This document shows, piece after piece, positions 8,830 through 16,449 of a DNA stretch of 41,642 nt. How positions within the stretch are numbered: position 1 is the first letter of the stretch; every line of letters starts with the position of its first letter. The translations under genes and the position numbers were made by a program. The DNA is from JBBKXP01 sp038251315 (GTDB lineage Bacteria > Pseudomonadota > Alphaproteobacteria > Rhodobacterales > Rhodobacteraceae): contig JBBSBK010000023.1 of the NCBI GenBank assembly GCA_038251315.1, forward strand, positions 1 to 41,642. The letters run 5' to 3'. The notes under the pieces were generated by a model. That model did no database searches, had not been told where the DNA came from, and was given only the letters and a program-made list of their open reading frames with translations.

Positions 8830-9596
8830 TGACCCAGAACCTGGCTGAGAAACAGCTTCGTGCGCTCGTGCTCGGGTGCCGTAAAGAACGCCTCGGGCGG
8901 TTTTTCCTCGATAATGCGGCCCAGATCCATGAACACCACCCGGTCGGCGACCTTCCGGGCAAAGCCCATCTCGTGAGTGACGCAGATCATCGTCATGCCT
9001 TCGCGCGCCAGATCGGTCATCGTGTCGAGCACCTCCTTTATCATCTCGGGGTCAAGGGCTGATGTCGGTTCGTCGAACAGCATCAGTCGCGGCTCCATGC
9101 AGAGGGCGCGGGCGATCGCGACGCGCTGCTGCTGCCCACCCGAGAGCTGACCAGGGAATTTCTCGGCCTGTTCGGGGATGCGTACCTTTTCGAGGTAGTG
9201 CATCGCCAGCGCTTCGGCCTCGGCGCGCTTCGTTTTGCGGGTCCACATTGGGGCAAGAGTGCAGTTCTGCAGGACGGTCAGATGCGGAAACAGGTTGAAA
9301 TGCTGGAACACCATGCCCACCTCGCGGCGCACGGCGTCGATGTCGCGCGCATTGTCGGTCAGTTTGATTCCATCGACGATGATCTCGCCAGCCTGATGCA
9401 CCTCCAGACGGTTGATGCAGCGGATCAGCGTCGATTTGCCGGAACCTGAAGGCCCACAGATGACGATTCGTTCGCCGCTGGCGACTTTCAGGTCGATGTC
9501 TTGCAGCGCTTTGAATTCACCATACCATTTCGACATGGCCCGGATTTCGACGGCGGCGAGCGGCGGGATGCTTGCACCCTGGGCATTCTGGGTCAT
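8826..9596 (-). CDS. Polar amino-acid ABC transporter ATP-binding protein (GlnQ/HisP family)
   Basis: Cytoplasmic ATPase of 256 residues. Walker A GPSGSGKST is at about 48-56. The remaining motifs are the Q-loop region GMVFQHFNLFPHLTVLQN, signature LSGGQQQRVAIARAL, Walker B LMLFDEPTSALDPE and the H-loop CVTHEMGFARKVADRV. These are typical of glutamine/histidine/general amino-acid importers. ATG at 9596 has GGGAGGCC six bases upstream; the longer open frame upstream is not family-like. It belongs with the two permeases and the binding protein of the same run, although a GlcG/HbpS-like gene lies between them. Its stop overlaps the TTG start of the next gene. Confidence 0.92.
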   Translation of the reverse strand: MTQNAQGASIPPLAAVEIRAMSKWYGEFKALQDIDLKVASGERIVICGPSGSGKSTLIRCINRLEVHQAGEIIVDGIKLTDNARDIDAVRREVGMVFQHFNLFPHLTVLQNCTLAPMWTRKTKRAEAEALAMHYLEKVRIPEQAEKFPGQLSGGQQQRVAIARALCMEPRLMLFDEPTSALDPEMIKEVLDTMTDLAREGMTMICVTHEMGFARKVADRVVFMDLGRIIEEKPPEAFFTAPEHERTKLFLSQVLGH

Positions 9597-9630
9597 TTCA
9601 GGCCTCCCATAGGTCTGGTTCTGTCGCCGA

Positions 9631-10065
9631 TCATGCCGCGGGCGCATGGTGCAGGCGTCCGGAAAGCGCAAAGGCGGCCATCGCGCAGGCGAGATCGATT
9701 TCTGCCGGCCCGGACGAGACCCCAATTCCGCCCACCAGCATCCCGTCGAGATAGATTGGCAGGCCACCGATCAGACCGGTCTGCAGCCCGCCACAGGCCA
9801 GCGCAACATCCGTATCGCCGTCGTTCGGACCGGAGGGCGCAAAGGTGGAGGCGGCAGTGCGCGCCTTGGTCTGCGAAATAGCCAGCGCATTGAGCCTTGC
9901 GCCATCCATGCGCAATTGCGCGATCACGACGCCGCCGGTGTCGACGATCGTCACGCACTGTGGTTCTTCGCGCGCCCTTGCCTCAGCGATGGCAAGAGAT
10001 ATCATACCGAGCGCCGCCTCGTGACGCAGGCGCAGGGCAGGCAAGGCAAGGGGATCGTCATTCAT
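9631..10065 (-). CDS. GlcG/HbpS-like small protein (DUF336 family)
   Basis: 144 residues, the length of GlcG/HbpS (haem-degrading protein-like) domains. Recognisable stretches are the helix LGMISLAIAEARAREE, the strand VTIVDTGGVVIAQLRMDGA, KARTAASTF, and the C-terminal GGLPIYLDGMLVGGIGVSSG with alternating small and hydrophobic residues. No signal peptide is visible. The family's function is poorly settled: some members bind haem or cobalamin, and many sit in catabolic operons. Here it lies 3 bases after a permease gene, between permeases and ATPase of one importer, so it is co-translated with the transport and catabolic genes. I cannot assign a reaction. Confidence 0.75.
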   Translation of the reverse strand: MNDDPLALPALRLRHEAALGMISLAIAEARAREEPQCVTIVDTGGVVIAQLRMDGARLNALAISQTKARTAASTFAPSGPNDGDTDVALACGGLQTGLIGGLPIYLDGMLVGGIGVSSGPAEIDLACAMAAFALSGRLHHAPAA

Positions 10066-10068
10066 GGT

Positions 10069-10731
10069 TCATCTCGTGGCTTTGGCCAGCTTGCGCTCGA
10101 TATGTTCGGCGAAGCGGGCGACGGGAAAAATGACGACGAAATAGACGAGTGCGATCGCCGTGAGGAACTCGAAGTAGCGAAAGGTCTGCGCACCGAGCAC
10201 ATAGGACCGCAGCGCCAGTTCAGCGACGCCGATGGTCGCCAGCAGAGTCGTGCCCTTGAGCAGTTCGGTCATGTGGTTGATGAAAGGCGGGATCGCCAGT
10301 TTCGCCGCCTGCGGTGTGATGACACGCAGCCAGATCGCTGGCCGCGGCAGCGCCAGCGCATTGCCCGCCTCCCACTGACCGTTGGCGACGGACTGCACGG
10401 CACCGCGGAATATTTCGCAAAGATAAGCCCCCGAAACGAGTCCCAATGCAAGCGAGCCGGAGGTCAGTCCGGACATCTTGAACCCGACGAGAGGGGGCAG
10501 GCAATAGAACATCCAGAAGATCATAACCATCTCGGGAATGGCGCGGAAAACCGCCACATACCCCTGCGCAAAGCGGGCGGCGAAGCCGGACTTGCGCAAT
10601 CGCATGCCACACAGCAGGAGCCCAAGTGGAAACGCAATGGCGAGGGCGATCGTGAAAGACAGCAGGGTAACCTTCAACCCTTCCAGGAGGGCAGGCAAAT
10701 TGGACAGAATGATGTTAAAATTGAACTGCAT
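10069..10731 (-). CDS. Polar amino-acid ABC transporter permease, second of two
   Basis: Inner-membrane permease of 220 residues, HisM/GlnP-type. It has hydrophobic helices and the EAA loop QWEAGNALALPRPAIWLRVI with GTTLLATIGVAEL after it, the coupling region to the ATPase. ATG at 10731 lies 3 bases after the stop of the first permease, so the two are translated together and probably form a heterodimer. The start MQFNFNIILSNLPALLEGLKVTLL is a classic amphipathic N-terminus of this family. The gene ends 3 bases before the GlcG/HbpS-like gene. Confidence 0.9.
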   Translation of the reverse strand: MQFNFNIILSNLPALLEGLKVTLLSFTIALAIAFPLGLLLCGMRLRKSGFAARFAQGYVAVFRAIPEMVMIFWMFYCLPPLVGFKMSGLTSGSLALGLVSGAYLCEIFRGAVQSVANGQWEAGNALALPRPAIWLRVITPQAAKLAIPPFINHMTELLKGTTLLATIGVAELALRSYVLGAQTFRYFEFLTAIALVYFVVIFPVARFAEHIERKLAKATR

Positions 10732-10734
10732 GGC

Positions 10735-11472
10735 TCAGTTCCCGTTACGGTCGTTGTGGACGATGACCGCCGGTGCAGGGCGCTCTGCCGCGATCCGATC
10801 CAGACGGTCGGAACCGTAACGTCGCTCGACCCATGTCGCCACGACGGTGAGGGCTAGCCCGCACGCGAGATAAATCAGCGCAGCGGATGTGTAGACCTCG
10901 ATTGGACGGAATACCATGTTGTTGACACGGTTGGCGACCTTCATCAGGTCGTCGACTGCAAGGATACCCAGGATTGCCGTCAGCTTGAAGGTCGAGACCG
11001 CAACATTGGCCAGCGCGGGCAGCACCAGTGGCCAGACCTGCGGCAGGATCACCTTGAAAAAGCTGACATGGGGCTTCAGGCCAATCGCTTTTGACGCCTC
11101 CCACTGACCGCGCGGAATCGCGCTGATGCCCGAGCGCATGATGTCACAGATATAGGCCGAAACATGCAGCGTCAGTGCCAGCAGACCCGATTGCGTTGCT
11201 GTCATGGTGACTCCGGTCAGTACCGGCAGCGCGAAATGGATCCAGACCGCCTGCACCAGCAGCGGGGTAAAGCGCATCAGATCGACAAAGGCCATGATCG
11301 GGATATTGAGGATCCAGCCGCCCTTGAGCCGGCCAAAGGCCAGCAGCAGGCCACTGGGGATCGCCATGAAAAACGCCGCAAACGACATCCAAAGCGTCGT
11401 CAGCAACCCCCAAAGCAACGGCTCGCGGTATTTCCAGATGGCGCTGAAATCCATACCCGCGAAAATTTCCAT
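10735..11472 (-). CDS. Polar amino-acid ABC transporter permease, first of two
   Basis: Inner-membrane permease of 245 residues, HisQ/GlnP-type. It has an N-terminal amphipathic segment, FTPLLVQAVWIHFALPVLTG, and the EAA loop QWEASKAIGLKPHVSFFKVI followed by TFKLTAILGILAVDDLM. The hydrophilic tail (about 25 residues, RRYGSDRLDRIAAERP) is longer than in its partner. ATG at 11472 is preceded by AGGAG with nine bases spacing. It is separated from the binding-protein gene by 194 bases that hold a strong hairpin, so its level may be lower than that of the binding protein. Confidence 0.9.
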   Translation of the reverse strand: MEIFAGMDFSAIWKYREPLLWGLLTTLWMSFAAFFMAIPSGLLLAFGRLKGGWILNIPIMAFVDLMRFTPLLVQAVWIHFALPVLTGVTMTATQSGLLALTLHVSAYICDIMRSGISAIPRGQWEASKAIGLKPHVSFFKVILPQVWPLVLPALANVAVSTFKLTAILGILAVDDLMKVANRVNNMVFRPIEVYTSAALIYLACGLALTVVATWVERRYGSDRLDRIAAERPAPAVIVHNDRNGN

Positions 11473-11586
11473 TAGCCGTCACTCCTGCTGCTGTAGGTGC
11501 AATAGCGATCAACGTTATCGATTAACGAAAGGTCATACACCTTTTCATGGGCCGCTATCCGTTCCCGGACCATACCGACATCACCA

Positions 11587-11620
11587 ACGAGAAAGACCGA
11601 ATTAACACGGTCTTTCTCGT
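11587..11620 (-). terminator. Perfect 13-bp hairpin between binding-protein and permease genes
   Basis: ACGAGAAAGACCG (11587-11599) and CGGTCTTTCTCGT (11608-11620) form a perfect 13-bp stem with an 8-base AATTAACA loop. In the direction of the operon it stands 46 bases after the binding-protein stop and about 115 bases before the permease start. No long U-run follows on that strand, so it is more likely a 3' stabiliser or partial terminator than a full one. Such elements are known to keep binding-protein mRNA more abundant than permease mRNA (as in malE-malF). On the other strand it is followed by CTTTT. An imperfect palindrome around AACGTT (11506-11520) lies downstream. Confidence 0.6.
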
Positions 11621-11666
11621 CTTTTCCGGTCGGCATGAAACGCGCCCTCGTCCTGTCCCGCCTTTC

Positions 11667-12479
11667 TTAATTCTGAGCGATCGTCTCAAACCACGCGTCG
11701 CGCATCTTGACGATCTCGCCGTTGGCCACCTTGTCTTGCAGAAACACATTGAGGAAACTGAGCATATCGGAATCCTCGAACCGCAAGGCGTAGGACAGCG
11801 ATACCCGCTTGAGAAGATGGTCCTCGTCATTGAGCAGGCGCACCTGGTTGGCAAAATCGGGATTCTGCGACGACAAGACCCGGAAATAACCCGGATCGAC
11901 GAGATAAGCGTCCGCATTTCCCGAAATGACAGAGTTGGGTGCGGCGTTGGCCTGTTCGGTTACCATTTCGTTCACCGTTGTCTCGGGAAAGAGCTCTTTG
12001 GGATATTGTGCCTCAACCGTGCCGACCACCCCGGCAAAGCTGACGTCAGGGCTGTTGAGTTCGTCCAGCGACTGAATCGGGCTGTCGGCCTTGACCATCA
12101 CGTGAAAACCGTAAGTATCGAAAGGGTCGGTAAATGCAACCGACAGGGCGCGTTGCGGCGTGGCGAAGAGGTTGGCCATGACGATGTCATACTGCTTGAC
12201 CTCCAGTCCGGTGATCAGGGTCGCCCAAGTCGCCGGAACAATTTCCAGCTTGACGCCCATGATCTCGGCCACTTCCTTGGCGAGGTCGATGTTGAGGCCG
12301 ACATACTCGCCGCTCATCGTGTCGGGAAACTGGTAGGGCGGGCTTTCGGCGACGCCGATGCGCAGGGTGCCGCGATCCATGATTTCCTTGATGAGACCCT
12401 GTGCCATTGCGGCGCCGGATGCCACCGCCATACCTGCGGCCAGCGTGACGACGCGGCCGAACTTCCTGAGTGCATTCAT
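11667..12479 (-). CDS. Periplasmic amino-acid-binding protein of ABC importer
   Basis: Type II periplasmic binding protein of about 270 residues (SBP_bac_3 family). A Sec signal MNALRKFGRVVTLAAGMAVASGAAMA is followed by LIKEIMDRGTLRIGVAESPPYQF, GEYVGLNIDLAKEVAEIMGV and VGTVEAQYPKELF, all typical of polar amino-acid receptors. Two ATGs compete. The one at 12485 is only one base from GAGGAG, while the one at 12479 is seven bases from it and is chosen. It heads the transport section of the operon, 58 bases after the ammonia-lyase gene. The ligand is unknown; an amino acid or N-acylated amino acid fits the neighbours. Confidence 0.9.
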   Translation of the reverse strand: MNALRKFGRVVTLAAGMAVASGAAMAQGLIKEIMDRGTLRIGVAESPPYQFPDTMSGEYVGLNIDLAKEVAEIMGVKLEIVPATWATLITGLEVKQYDIVMANLFATPQRALSVAFTDPFDTYGFHVMVKADSPIQSLDELNSPDVSFAGVVGTVEAQYPKELFPETTVNEMVTEQANAAPNSVISGNADAYLVDPGYFRVLSSQNPDFANQVRLLNDEDHLLKRVSLSYALRFEDSDMLSFLNVFLQDKVANGEIVKMRDAWFETIAQN

Positions 12480-12537
12480 TTTCATTCTCCTCGGTTGGCG
12501 GGTCAAATGACCCTTGTTTGTGAGGCATTTGCCCCAT

Positions 12538-13767
12538 TCATTGAGATTTCGCGGGTTGTCTTGTCGCCGCGGGCGGTCGCCCGACGACCGATTCCCAGAC
12601 TTCCGGCGCGGTTGCGCCTTCGCTGCCGATGGCCAGAACGCGCGACTGGGAATTGAGACCCAGTTCGGCGCGGATCGCGGGTTGATCACGCAGCGCCAGC
12701 AGCGCCGCGACTGGTGCGCAACCGCTCTCGCCCGAAACCAGCGGCGCATCGCCATAGCGCCCATCAGCCAACGCGCGCATCGTGTCGATAGCGTCTTGAT
12801 CGGCAATCGTCACGACATCATCCACGACCTGACGTAACACCGGCCAGGCCACCGGAGAAACCTCGCCGGCGGAAAGGCAAGCCATGAAGCTGTTAACGTT
12901 TCCTTCCAGCGGACGGGGGTCGCCGTCGCGCAGCGCACGGTACACGCAGTCTGCTGCGTGTGGCTCCACTACGACCATCCTCGGACGCTCGGCCCCGGCC
13001 TGCAACGCCCATTGGCCGGAAACCGCCGCCGCCAGCCCGCCAACCCCCGCGGGAATGAATACATGCGTGGGCGGTTCGTCCAGCTGGTCAAGCAGTTCGT
13101 GCACGATGATGGTATAGCCCTGCGTGACCATCGTCGGAATGAGGTCGGAACCGCCCCCCGCATTGGTATCGGCAACCAGCGTCCAGCCGTTCTGTTCGGC
13201 CTCGCGGGCGCAGGTGCGCACCGATTCGTCGTAATCCCCGGCGAGGCGGATCATCTCGGCACCATAGACGGCAATGCCTGCCTCGCGGTCGGCACTCACA
13301 TTCTCGTGGATATAGATGCGGCAGTGGCAGCCGAACATCTGCGCGCCCCAGGCGACGGAACGGCCGTGATTTCCGTCAGTCGCACAGACCACCGTGATCT
13401 TTGACGTTTCGTTCCGGTGCGCACCGGCCATCAGTTCCGCAGCATTTGTCTCGATCCCCTGTTCGCGCAGTTTCTGCAGCACCACACTAAGAACCGCATA
13501 GGCGCCTCCGAGGGCCTTGAAACTGCCAAGCCCGAAACGATGCGATTCATCCTTGTAGAGCACGGTCCCGACGCCGGCCCGGGCCGCGACACCGGGGAGC
13601 GGGACAAGAGGCGTCGGTGCATAGCCGGGCCATGAAGTGATCTCGTCGAATGCAGCCTTCACGGCTACCGGGTCTAATACGGCCCGCGCCTGACCATTGA
13701 GGTGGGTTACTGCCGCGGCATTGCGGATATGTCGGGGCGCGTCCTGTCGGACCGGCTCGGATTTCAT
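12538..13767 (-). CDS. dpaL: Diaminopropionate ammonia-lyase (PLP-dependent)
   Basis: 409 residues, fold type II PLP enzyme. The segment YKDESHRFGLGSFKALGGAYAV carries the PLP lysine (Lys84) in the context typical of diaminopropionate ammonia-lyase (E. coli YgeX, Salmonella DpaL). ATDGNHGRSVAWGAQMFG and the phosphate-binding IPAGVGGLAAAV are also as expected. Known members turn 2,3-diaminopropionate into pyruvate and two ammonia, and some also act on D-serine or threonine-like substrates. AAGGA lies eight bases before ATG 13767. It follows the VOC gene by 13 bases and precedes the amino-acid importer. Its presence suggests that the imported compound is, or yields, a 2,3-diamino acid or related beta-substituted amino acid; that is inference. 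Confidence 0.88.
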   Translation of the reverse strand: MKSEPVRQDAPRHIRNAAAVTHLNGQARAVLDPVAVKAAFDEITSWPGYAPTPLVPLPGVAARAGVGTVLYKDESHRFGLGSFKALGGAYAVLSVVLQKLREQGIETNAAELMAGAHRNETSKITVVCATDGNHGRSVAWGAQMFGCHCRIYIHENVSADREAGIAVYGAEMIRLAGDYDESVRTCAREAEQNGWTLVADTNAGGGSDLIPTMVTQGYTIIVHELLDQLDEPPTHVFIPAGVGGLAAAVSGQWALQAGAERPRMVVVEPHAADCVYRALRDGDPRPLEGNVNSFMACLSAGEVSPVAWPVLRQVVDDVVTIADQDAIDTMRALADGRYGDAPLVSGESGCAPVAALLALRDQPAIRAELGLNSQSRVLAIGSEGATAPEVWESVVGRPPAATRQPAKSQ

Positions 13768-13780
13768 CGGTTATGTCCTT

Positions 13781-14302
13781 TCAATCGGCGGGGTTCAGCG
13801 GCGACCAGAGGCGCACCTTGCTGGTGCGCTCATAGCCCTTGCCATTCGGATAGCTCACCAGTTCCATCTGGAGCCCCCAAGGTGTTGTGAAGTAAAGCCA
13901 ATCCGAGCCGGCGGCAGGCCCCGCGTCAATATGTTCGGGCGGGCCGGACATATTGACTCCATGCGCGCCCAGATGTCGCGCGGCGGCGTGGATGTCATCG
14001 ACGTAGAGCGCGATGTGATGTCCGCCCGGTTGGGGATTTCCGGGATGGCTGCCCCCCAGTGCACTGCAGTATTCGAATACCTCCAGATTGAGGCCGGTGC
14101 CCAGACGGAAAAATTTGTATCGGCAGCTGTCGCCCGGTTCTGCGCCCAGTACCCGCACCATCGTGTCCTCGTCGGCGATGGTCCCGCCGTCAAAGATCAT
14201 CGTTGCGCCAAGAACATCGCAAAGGAAAGATTCAGCCTGCGCCAGATCGGGCACGGTTAGCCCCACGTGTTCGCCGCCACGAAGGCCCGGCAGGCCGCTC
14301 AA
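13781..14302 (-). CDS. VOC-superfamily (glyoxalase/extradiol dioxygenase-like) protein
   Basis: 173 residues. It has the paired beta-alpha-beta-beta-beta modules of the vicinal-oxygen-chelate fold: GGEHVGLTVPDLAQAESFLCDVLGA opens the first, and GGHHIALYVDDIHAAARHLGAHGV opens the second. Candidate metal ligands are His12 of EHVGL, Glu of NLEVFEY, His of HHIALYV and Glu of LQMELVSY. A TFPW-like FTTPWGLQMELV closes the fold. Reactions in this superfamily range from isomerases to dioxygenases, so the activity cannot be named. The TTG start (14302) overlaps the stop of acoC as TTGA, and the gene is followed 13 bases later by the ammonia-lyase. Confidence 0.8.
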   Translation of the reverse strand: MSGLPGLRGGEHVGLTVPDLAQAESFLCDVLGATMIFDGGTIADEDTMVRVLGAEPGDSCRYKFFRLGTGLNLEVFEYCSALGGSHPGNPQPGGHHIALYVDDIHAAARHLGAHGVNMSGPPEHIDAGPAAGSDWLYFTTPWGLQMELVSYPNGKGYERTSKVRLWSPLNPAD

Positions 14303-15435
14303 GACCCGATTCCTCCGATGAAATCCACCAAGGCGTCGTTGATCTGCCCGCTGGTTTCCATCTGCGGCATGTGCCCGGCCGCGTCGATCAAAAGAACTTT
14401 CCCCTTGGAACTGGCAAGATCGGCGCCGCTCACTGGCAGTATTTTGTCCTGCGTGCCCCAGATCACGAGAAGGGGACAGCTGACAGCGGCCAACTCCGCG
14501 TCGATACCTTGCGCAAGGGAGTCGACGCCGAGGCTGGCATCAGCGATAGCTTTCAGGGCCTCAGAAACACCGTCGATGCGTTTGAAGGAGAGCGTTCGTT
14601 CGATCATCTCGGAGGTGACTGCATCACGATCCGCCATCAGCATCTGCAAGGCCGCCTTCATCGGACGGCGGCGTTCGGCCGCTATGAACTGCTCGACGAA
14701 GTCACGATTGATCGCGTCGCTGAAACCCGCGGGCGCGATGAGCGAAAGTGATCGGACATCGAGAACGGGCATTATTGCCAGTCGCAGCGCGATCCGGCCG
14801 CCCAACGAATGACCGACAAGATGCACACCGCCCGGCGCCATGGCAGCGATGGCCTCTGCCAATGCGGAAGCCATGGCGTCCACATCGACACAGTCGCTCG
14901 TGACTTCGGAGCCGCCATGCGACGGCAAGTCGATCGCATGAACATCGCGTCCATTCGCCAGCGCCTCCTGGTTGAACATCCAGGATCCGGCGTCGGCGCC
15001 GAAGCCGTGGATCAACACCACCGGCGTTCCAGCGCCCCCTCGAGCCGTCACGACGTTCAGCCGCAGACCGCCCCCGTCGATGCTTTGCGATGTCAGACCG
15101 CTCGCGTCATCTTCGTCGGCATCTACACTGTGGGTGTATCCTTCGAGAAATGCGTCGATTTCAGAATCGGTGACTTCTGTCGGGGCCATGACCGCAATCA
15201 GGCTGCCGCAACGGGCCGATTGCCCCTCTTCCACCAGAATACGGCGCAGTACACCGCTGCTTTCGGATTCCACGCCATTGGCGATCTTGTCGGTTTCGAT
15301 CTCAACAAATTCTTCGCCCGCCTCCACGGTCTCGCCCGCCTGCTTAAGCCAGCCTGAAACTTTGCCTTCCGTCATGGTCATGCCCCATTTGGGCATCGTG
15401 ATCGGTCGAATGCGCTCATCAGGCATGTCGGTCAT
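14299..15435 (-). CDS. acoC: AcoC: lipoyl domain fused to alpha/beta hydrolase (E2 of acetoin-type dehydrogenase)
   Basis: 378 residues. Residues 8-85 form a lipoyl domain with the lipoylated lysine in IETDKIANG (Lys50). After a linker (about 95-125), an alpha/beta-hydrolase domain follows with VVLIHGFGADAG, the nucleophile elbow GHSLGG (Ser210), an acid in IWGTQDKILP and His355 in AAGHMPQME. This replaces the catalytic domain of ordinary E2 acyltransferases and matches AcoC of acetoin-cleaving systems in domain order and length. It passes the acyl group from acoAB to CoA. ATGA overlap with acoB (15435-15432). No E3-binding domain is visible, and no E3 (lipoamide dehydrogenase) gene lies nearby. 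Confidence 0.88.
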   Translation of the reverse strand: MTDMPDERIRPITMPKWGMTMTEGKVSGWLKQAGETVEAGEEFVEIETDKIANGVESESSGVLRRILVEEGQSARCGSLIAVMAPTEVTDSEIDAFLEGYTHSVDADEDDASGLTSQSIDGGGLRLNVVTARGGAGTPVVLIHGFGADAGSWMFNQEALANGRDVHAIDLPSHGGSEVTSDCVDVDAMASALAEAIAAMAPGGVHLVGHSLGGRIALRLAIMPVLDVRSLSLIAPAGFSDAINRDFVEQFIAAERRRPMKAALQMLMADRDAVTSEMIERTLSFKRIDGVSEALKAIADASLGVDSLAQGIDAELAAVSCPLLVIWGTQDKILPVSGADLASSKGKVLLIDAAGHMPQMETSGQINDALVDFIGGIGS

Positions 15436-16445
15436 CCCTTGTAGTTCATGCTTCGCCGCACTGCGGCGACGATACGGGCAGCATCAGGGAGATAGGTCTC
15501 TTCCAGCGACGGCGCGTAGGGAACGGGCGTATGGGGCGGAGTGATCTTGAGAATTGGCGCGCGCAGGGAGTCGAACGCCTCTTCGGCTACCAGTGCCGCA
15601 ATATCGGCGGCCATACCGCAGCGCGGGCTGGATTCATCAACGACGATCACGCGACCGGTTTTCTCAGCGAACTCGAGGATCGTCTCGGTATCAAGCGGTG
15701 CAGTCGTGCGCGGATCGATTACGCTGATTTTAATGCCTTCATTTGCCAGAATTTTCGCCGCCTCTTCGGCCCGACCGACCATACGGCCAAAGGCCACGAT
15801 GGTGGCATCCTTGCCCTCGCGCAGAACCCGCGCCTCGCCGAAAGGCACCGTATAGGGCTGGTCTGCAACTTCTCCCTGTTCGTCATAGAGCATCTTGTGC
15901 TCCAGAAAGATCACCGGGTCGTCGTCGCGGATCGCCTCGATGAGAAGTCCCTTCGCATCAGAGGGGTTGGATGGGATCACGACTTTGAGGCCGGGAATAT
16001 GGGTGAACAGCGGATAGAGCGCCTGACTGTGCTGGCTCGCCGAACGCGCGCCGGCGCCGAAGGAAGCGCGCAGCACCATCGGGCAGCGCGTCTTGCCGCC
16101 GAACATATAACGAAATTTGGCCGCCTGATTCATGATCTGATCAAGGCAGACACCGATGAAATCGACGAACATGATCTCGACCACCGGGCGTAATCCGGTC
16201 AGCGCAGCGCCTGCCGCCGCGCCAACGAAAGCGCTCTCCGTGATGGGAGTATCCAGCACGCGCTCGCGCCCATAGGTTCCGAGCAAGCCCTTGGTCACGC
16301 CAAAGGCACCGCCCCATGCATCCTGCTCACCGTCACCTCCGGTACCGCCGGTGATGTCCTCACCAATAACGACGACGCGCGGATCAGCGGCCATTTCCTG
16401 ATGGAGCGCCTCGTTGAGCGCCGCTCGAAAGGTCTTTCTGCTCAT
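15432..16445 (-). CDS. acoB: AcoB: thiamine-PP dehydrogenase E1 beta subunit
   Basis: 337 residues. The stretches are typical of E1-beta subunits: VVIGEDITGGTGG, RVLDTPITESAFVGAAAGAALTG, VEIMFVDFIGVCLDQIMNQAAKFRYM, the cation-binding region and ITPPHTPVPYAPSLEE. The overall sequence is closest to AcoB of acetoin dehydrogenase by recall. Start ATG 16445 has AGGAGGCC upstream; an earlier in-frame codon at 16481 lies within acoA and lacks a ribosome site. It pairs with acoA, 4 bases upstream, to form an alpha2beta2 decarboxylating component in the cytoplasm. Confidence 0.9.
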   Translation of the reverse strand: MSRKTFRAALNEALHQEMAADPRVVVIGEDITGGTGGDGEQDAWGGAFGVTKGLLGTYGRERVLDTPITESAFVGAAAGAALTGLRPVVEIMFVDFIGVCLDQIMNQAAKFRYMFGGKTRCPMVLRASFGAGARSASQHSQALYPLFTHIPGLKVVIPSNPSDAKGLLIEAIRDDDPVIFLEHKMLYDEQGEVADQPYTVPFGEARVLREGKDATIVAFGRMVGRAEEAAKILANEGIKISVIDPRTTAPLDTETILEFAEKTGRVIVVDESSPRCGMAADIAALVAEEAFDSLRAPILKITPPHTPVPYAPSLEETYLPDAARIVAAVRRSMNYKG

Positions 16446-16449
16446 CGCC

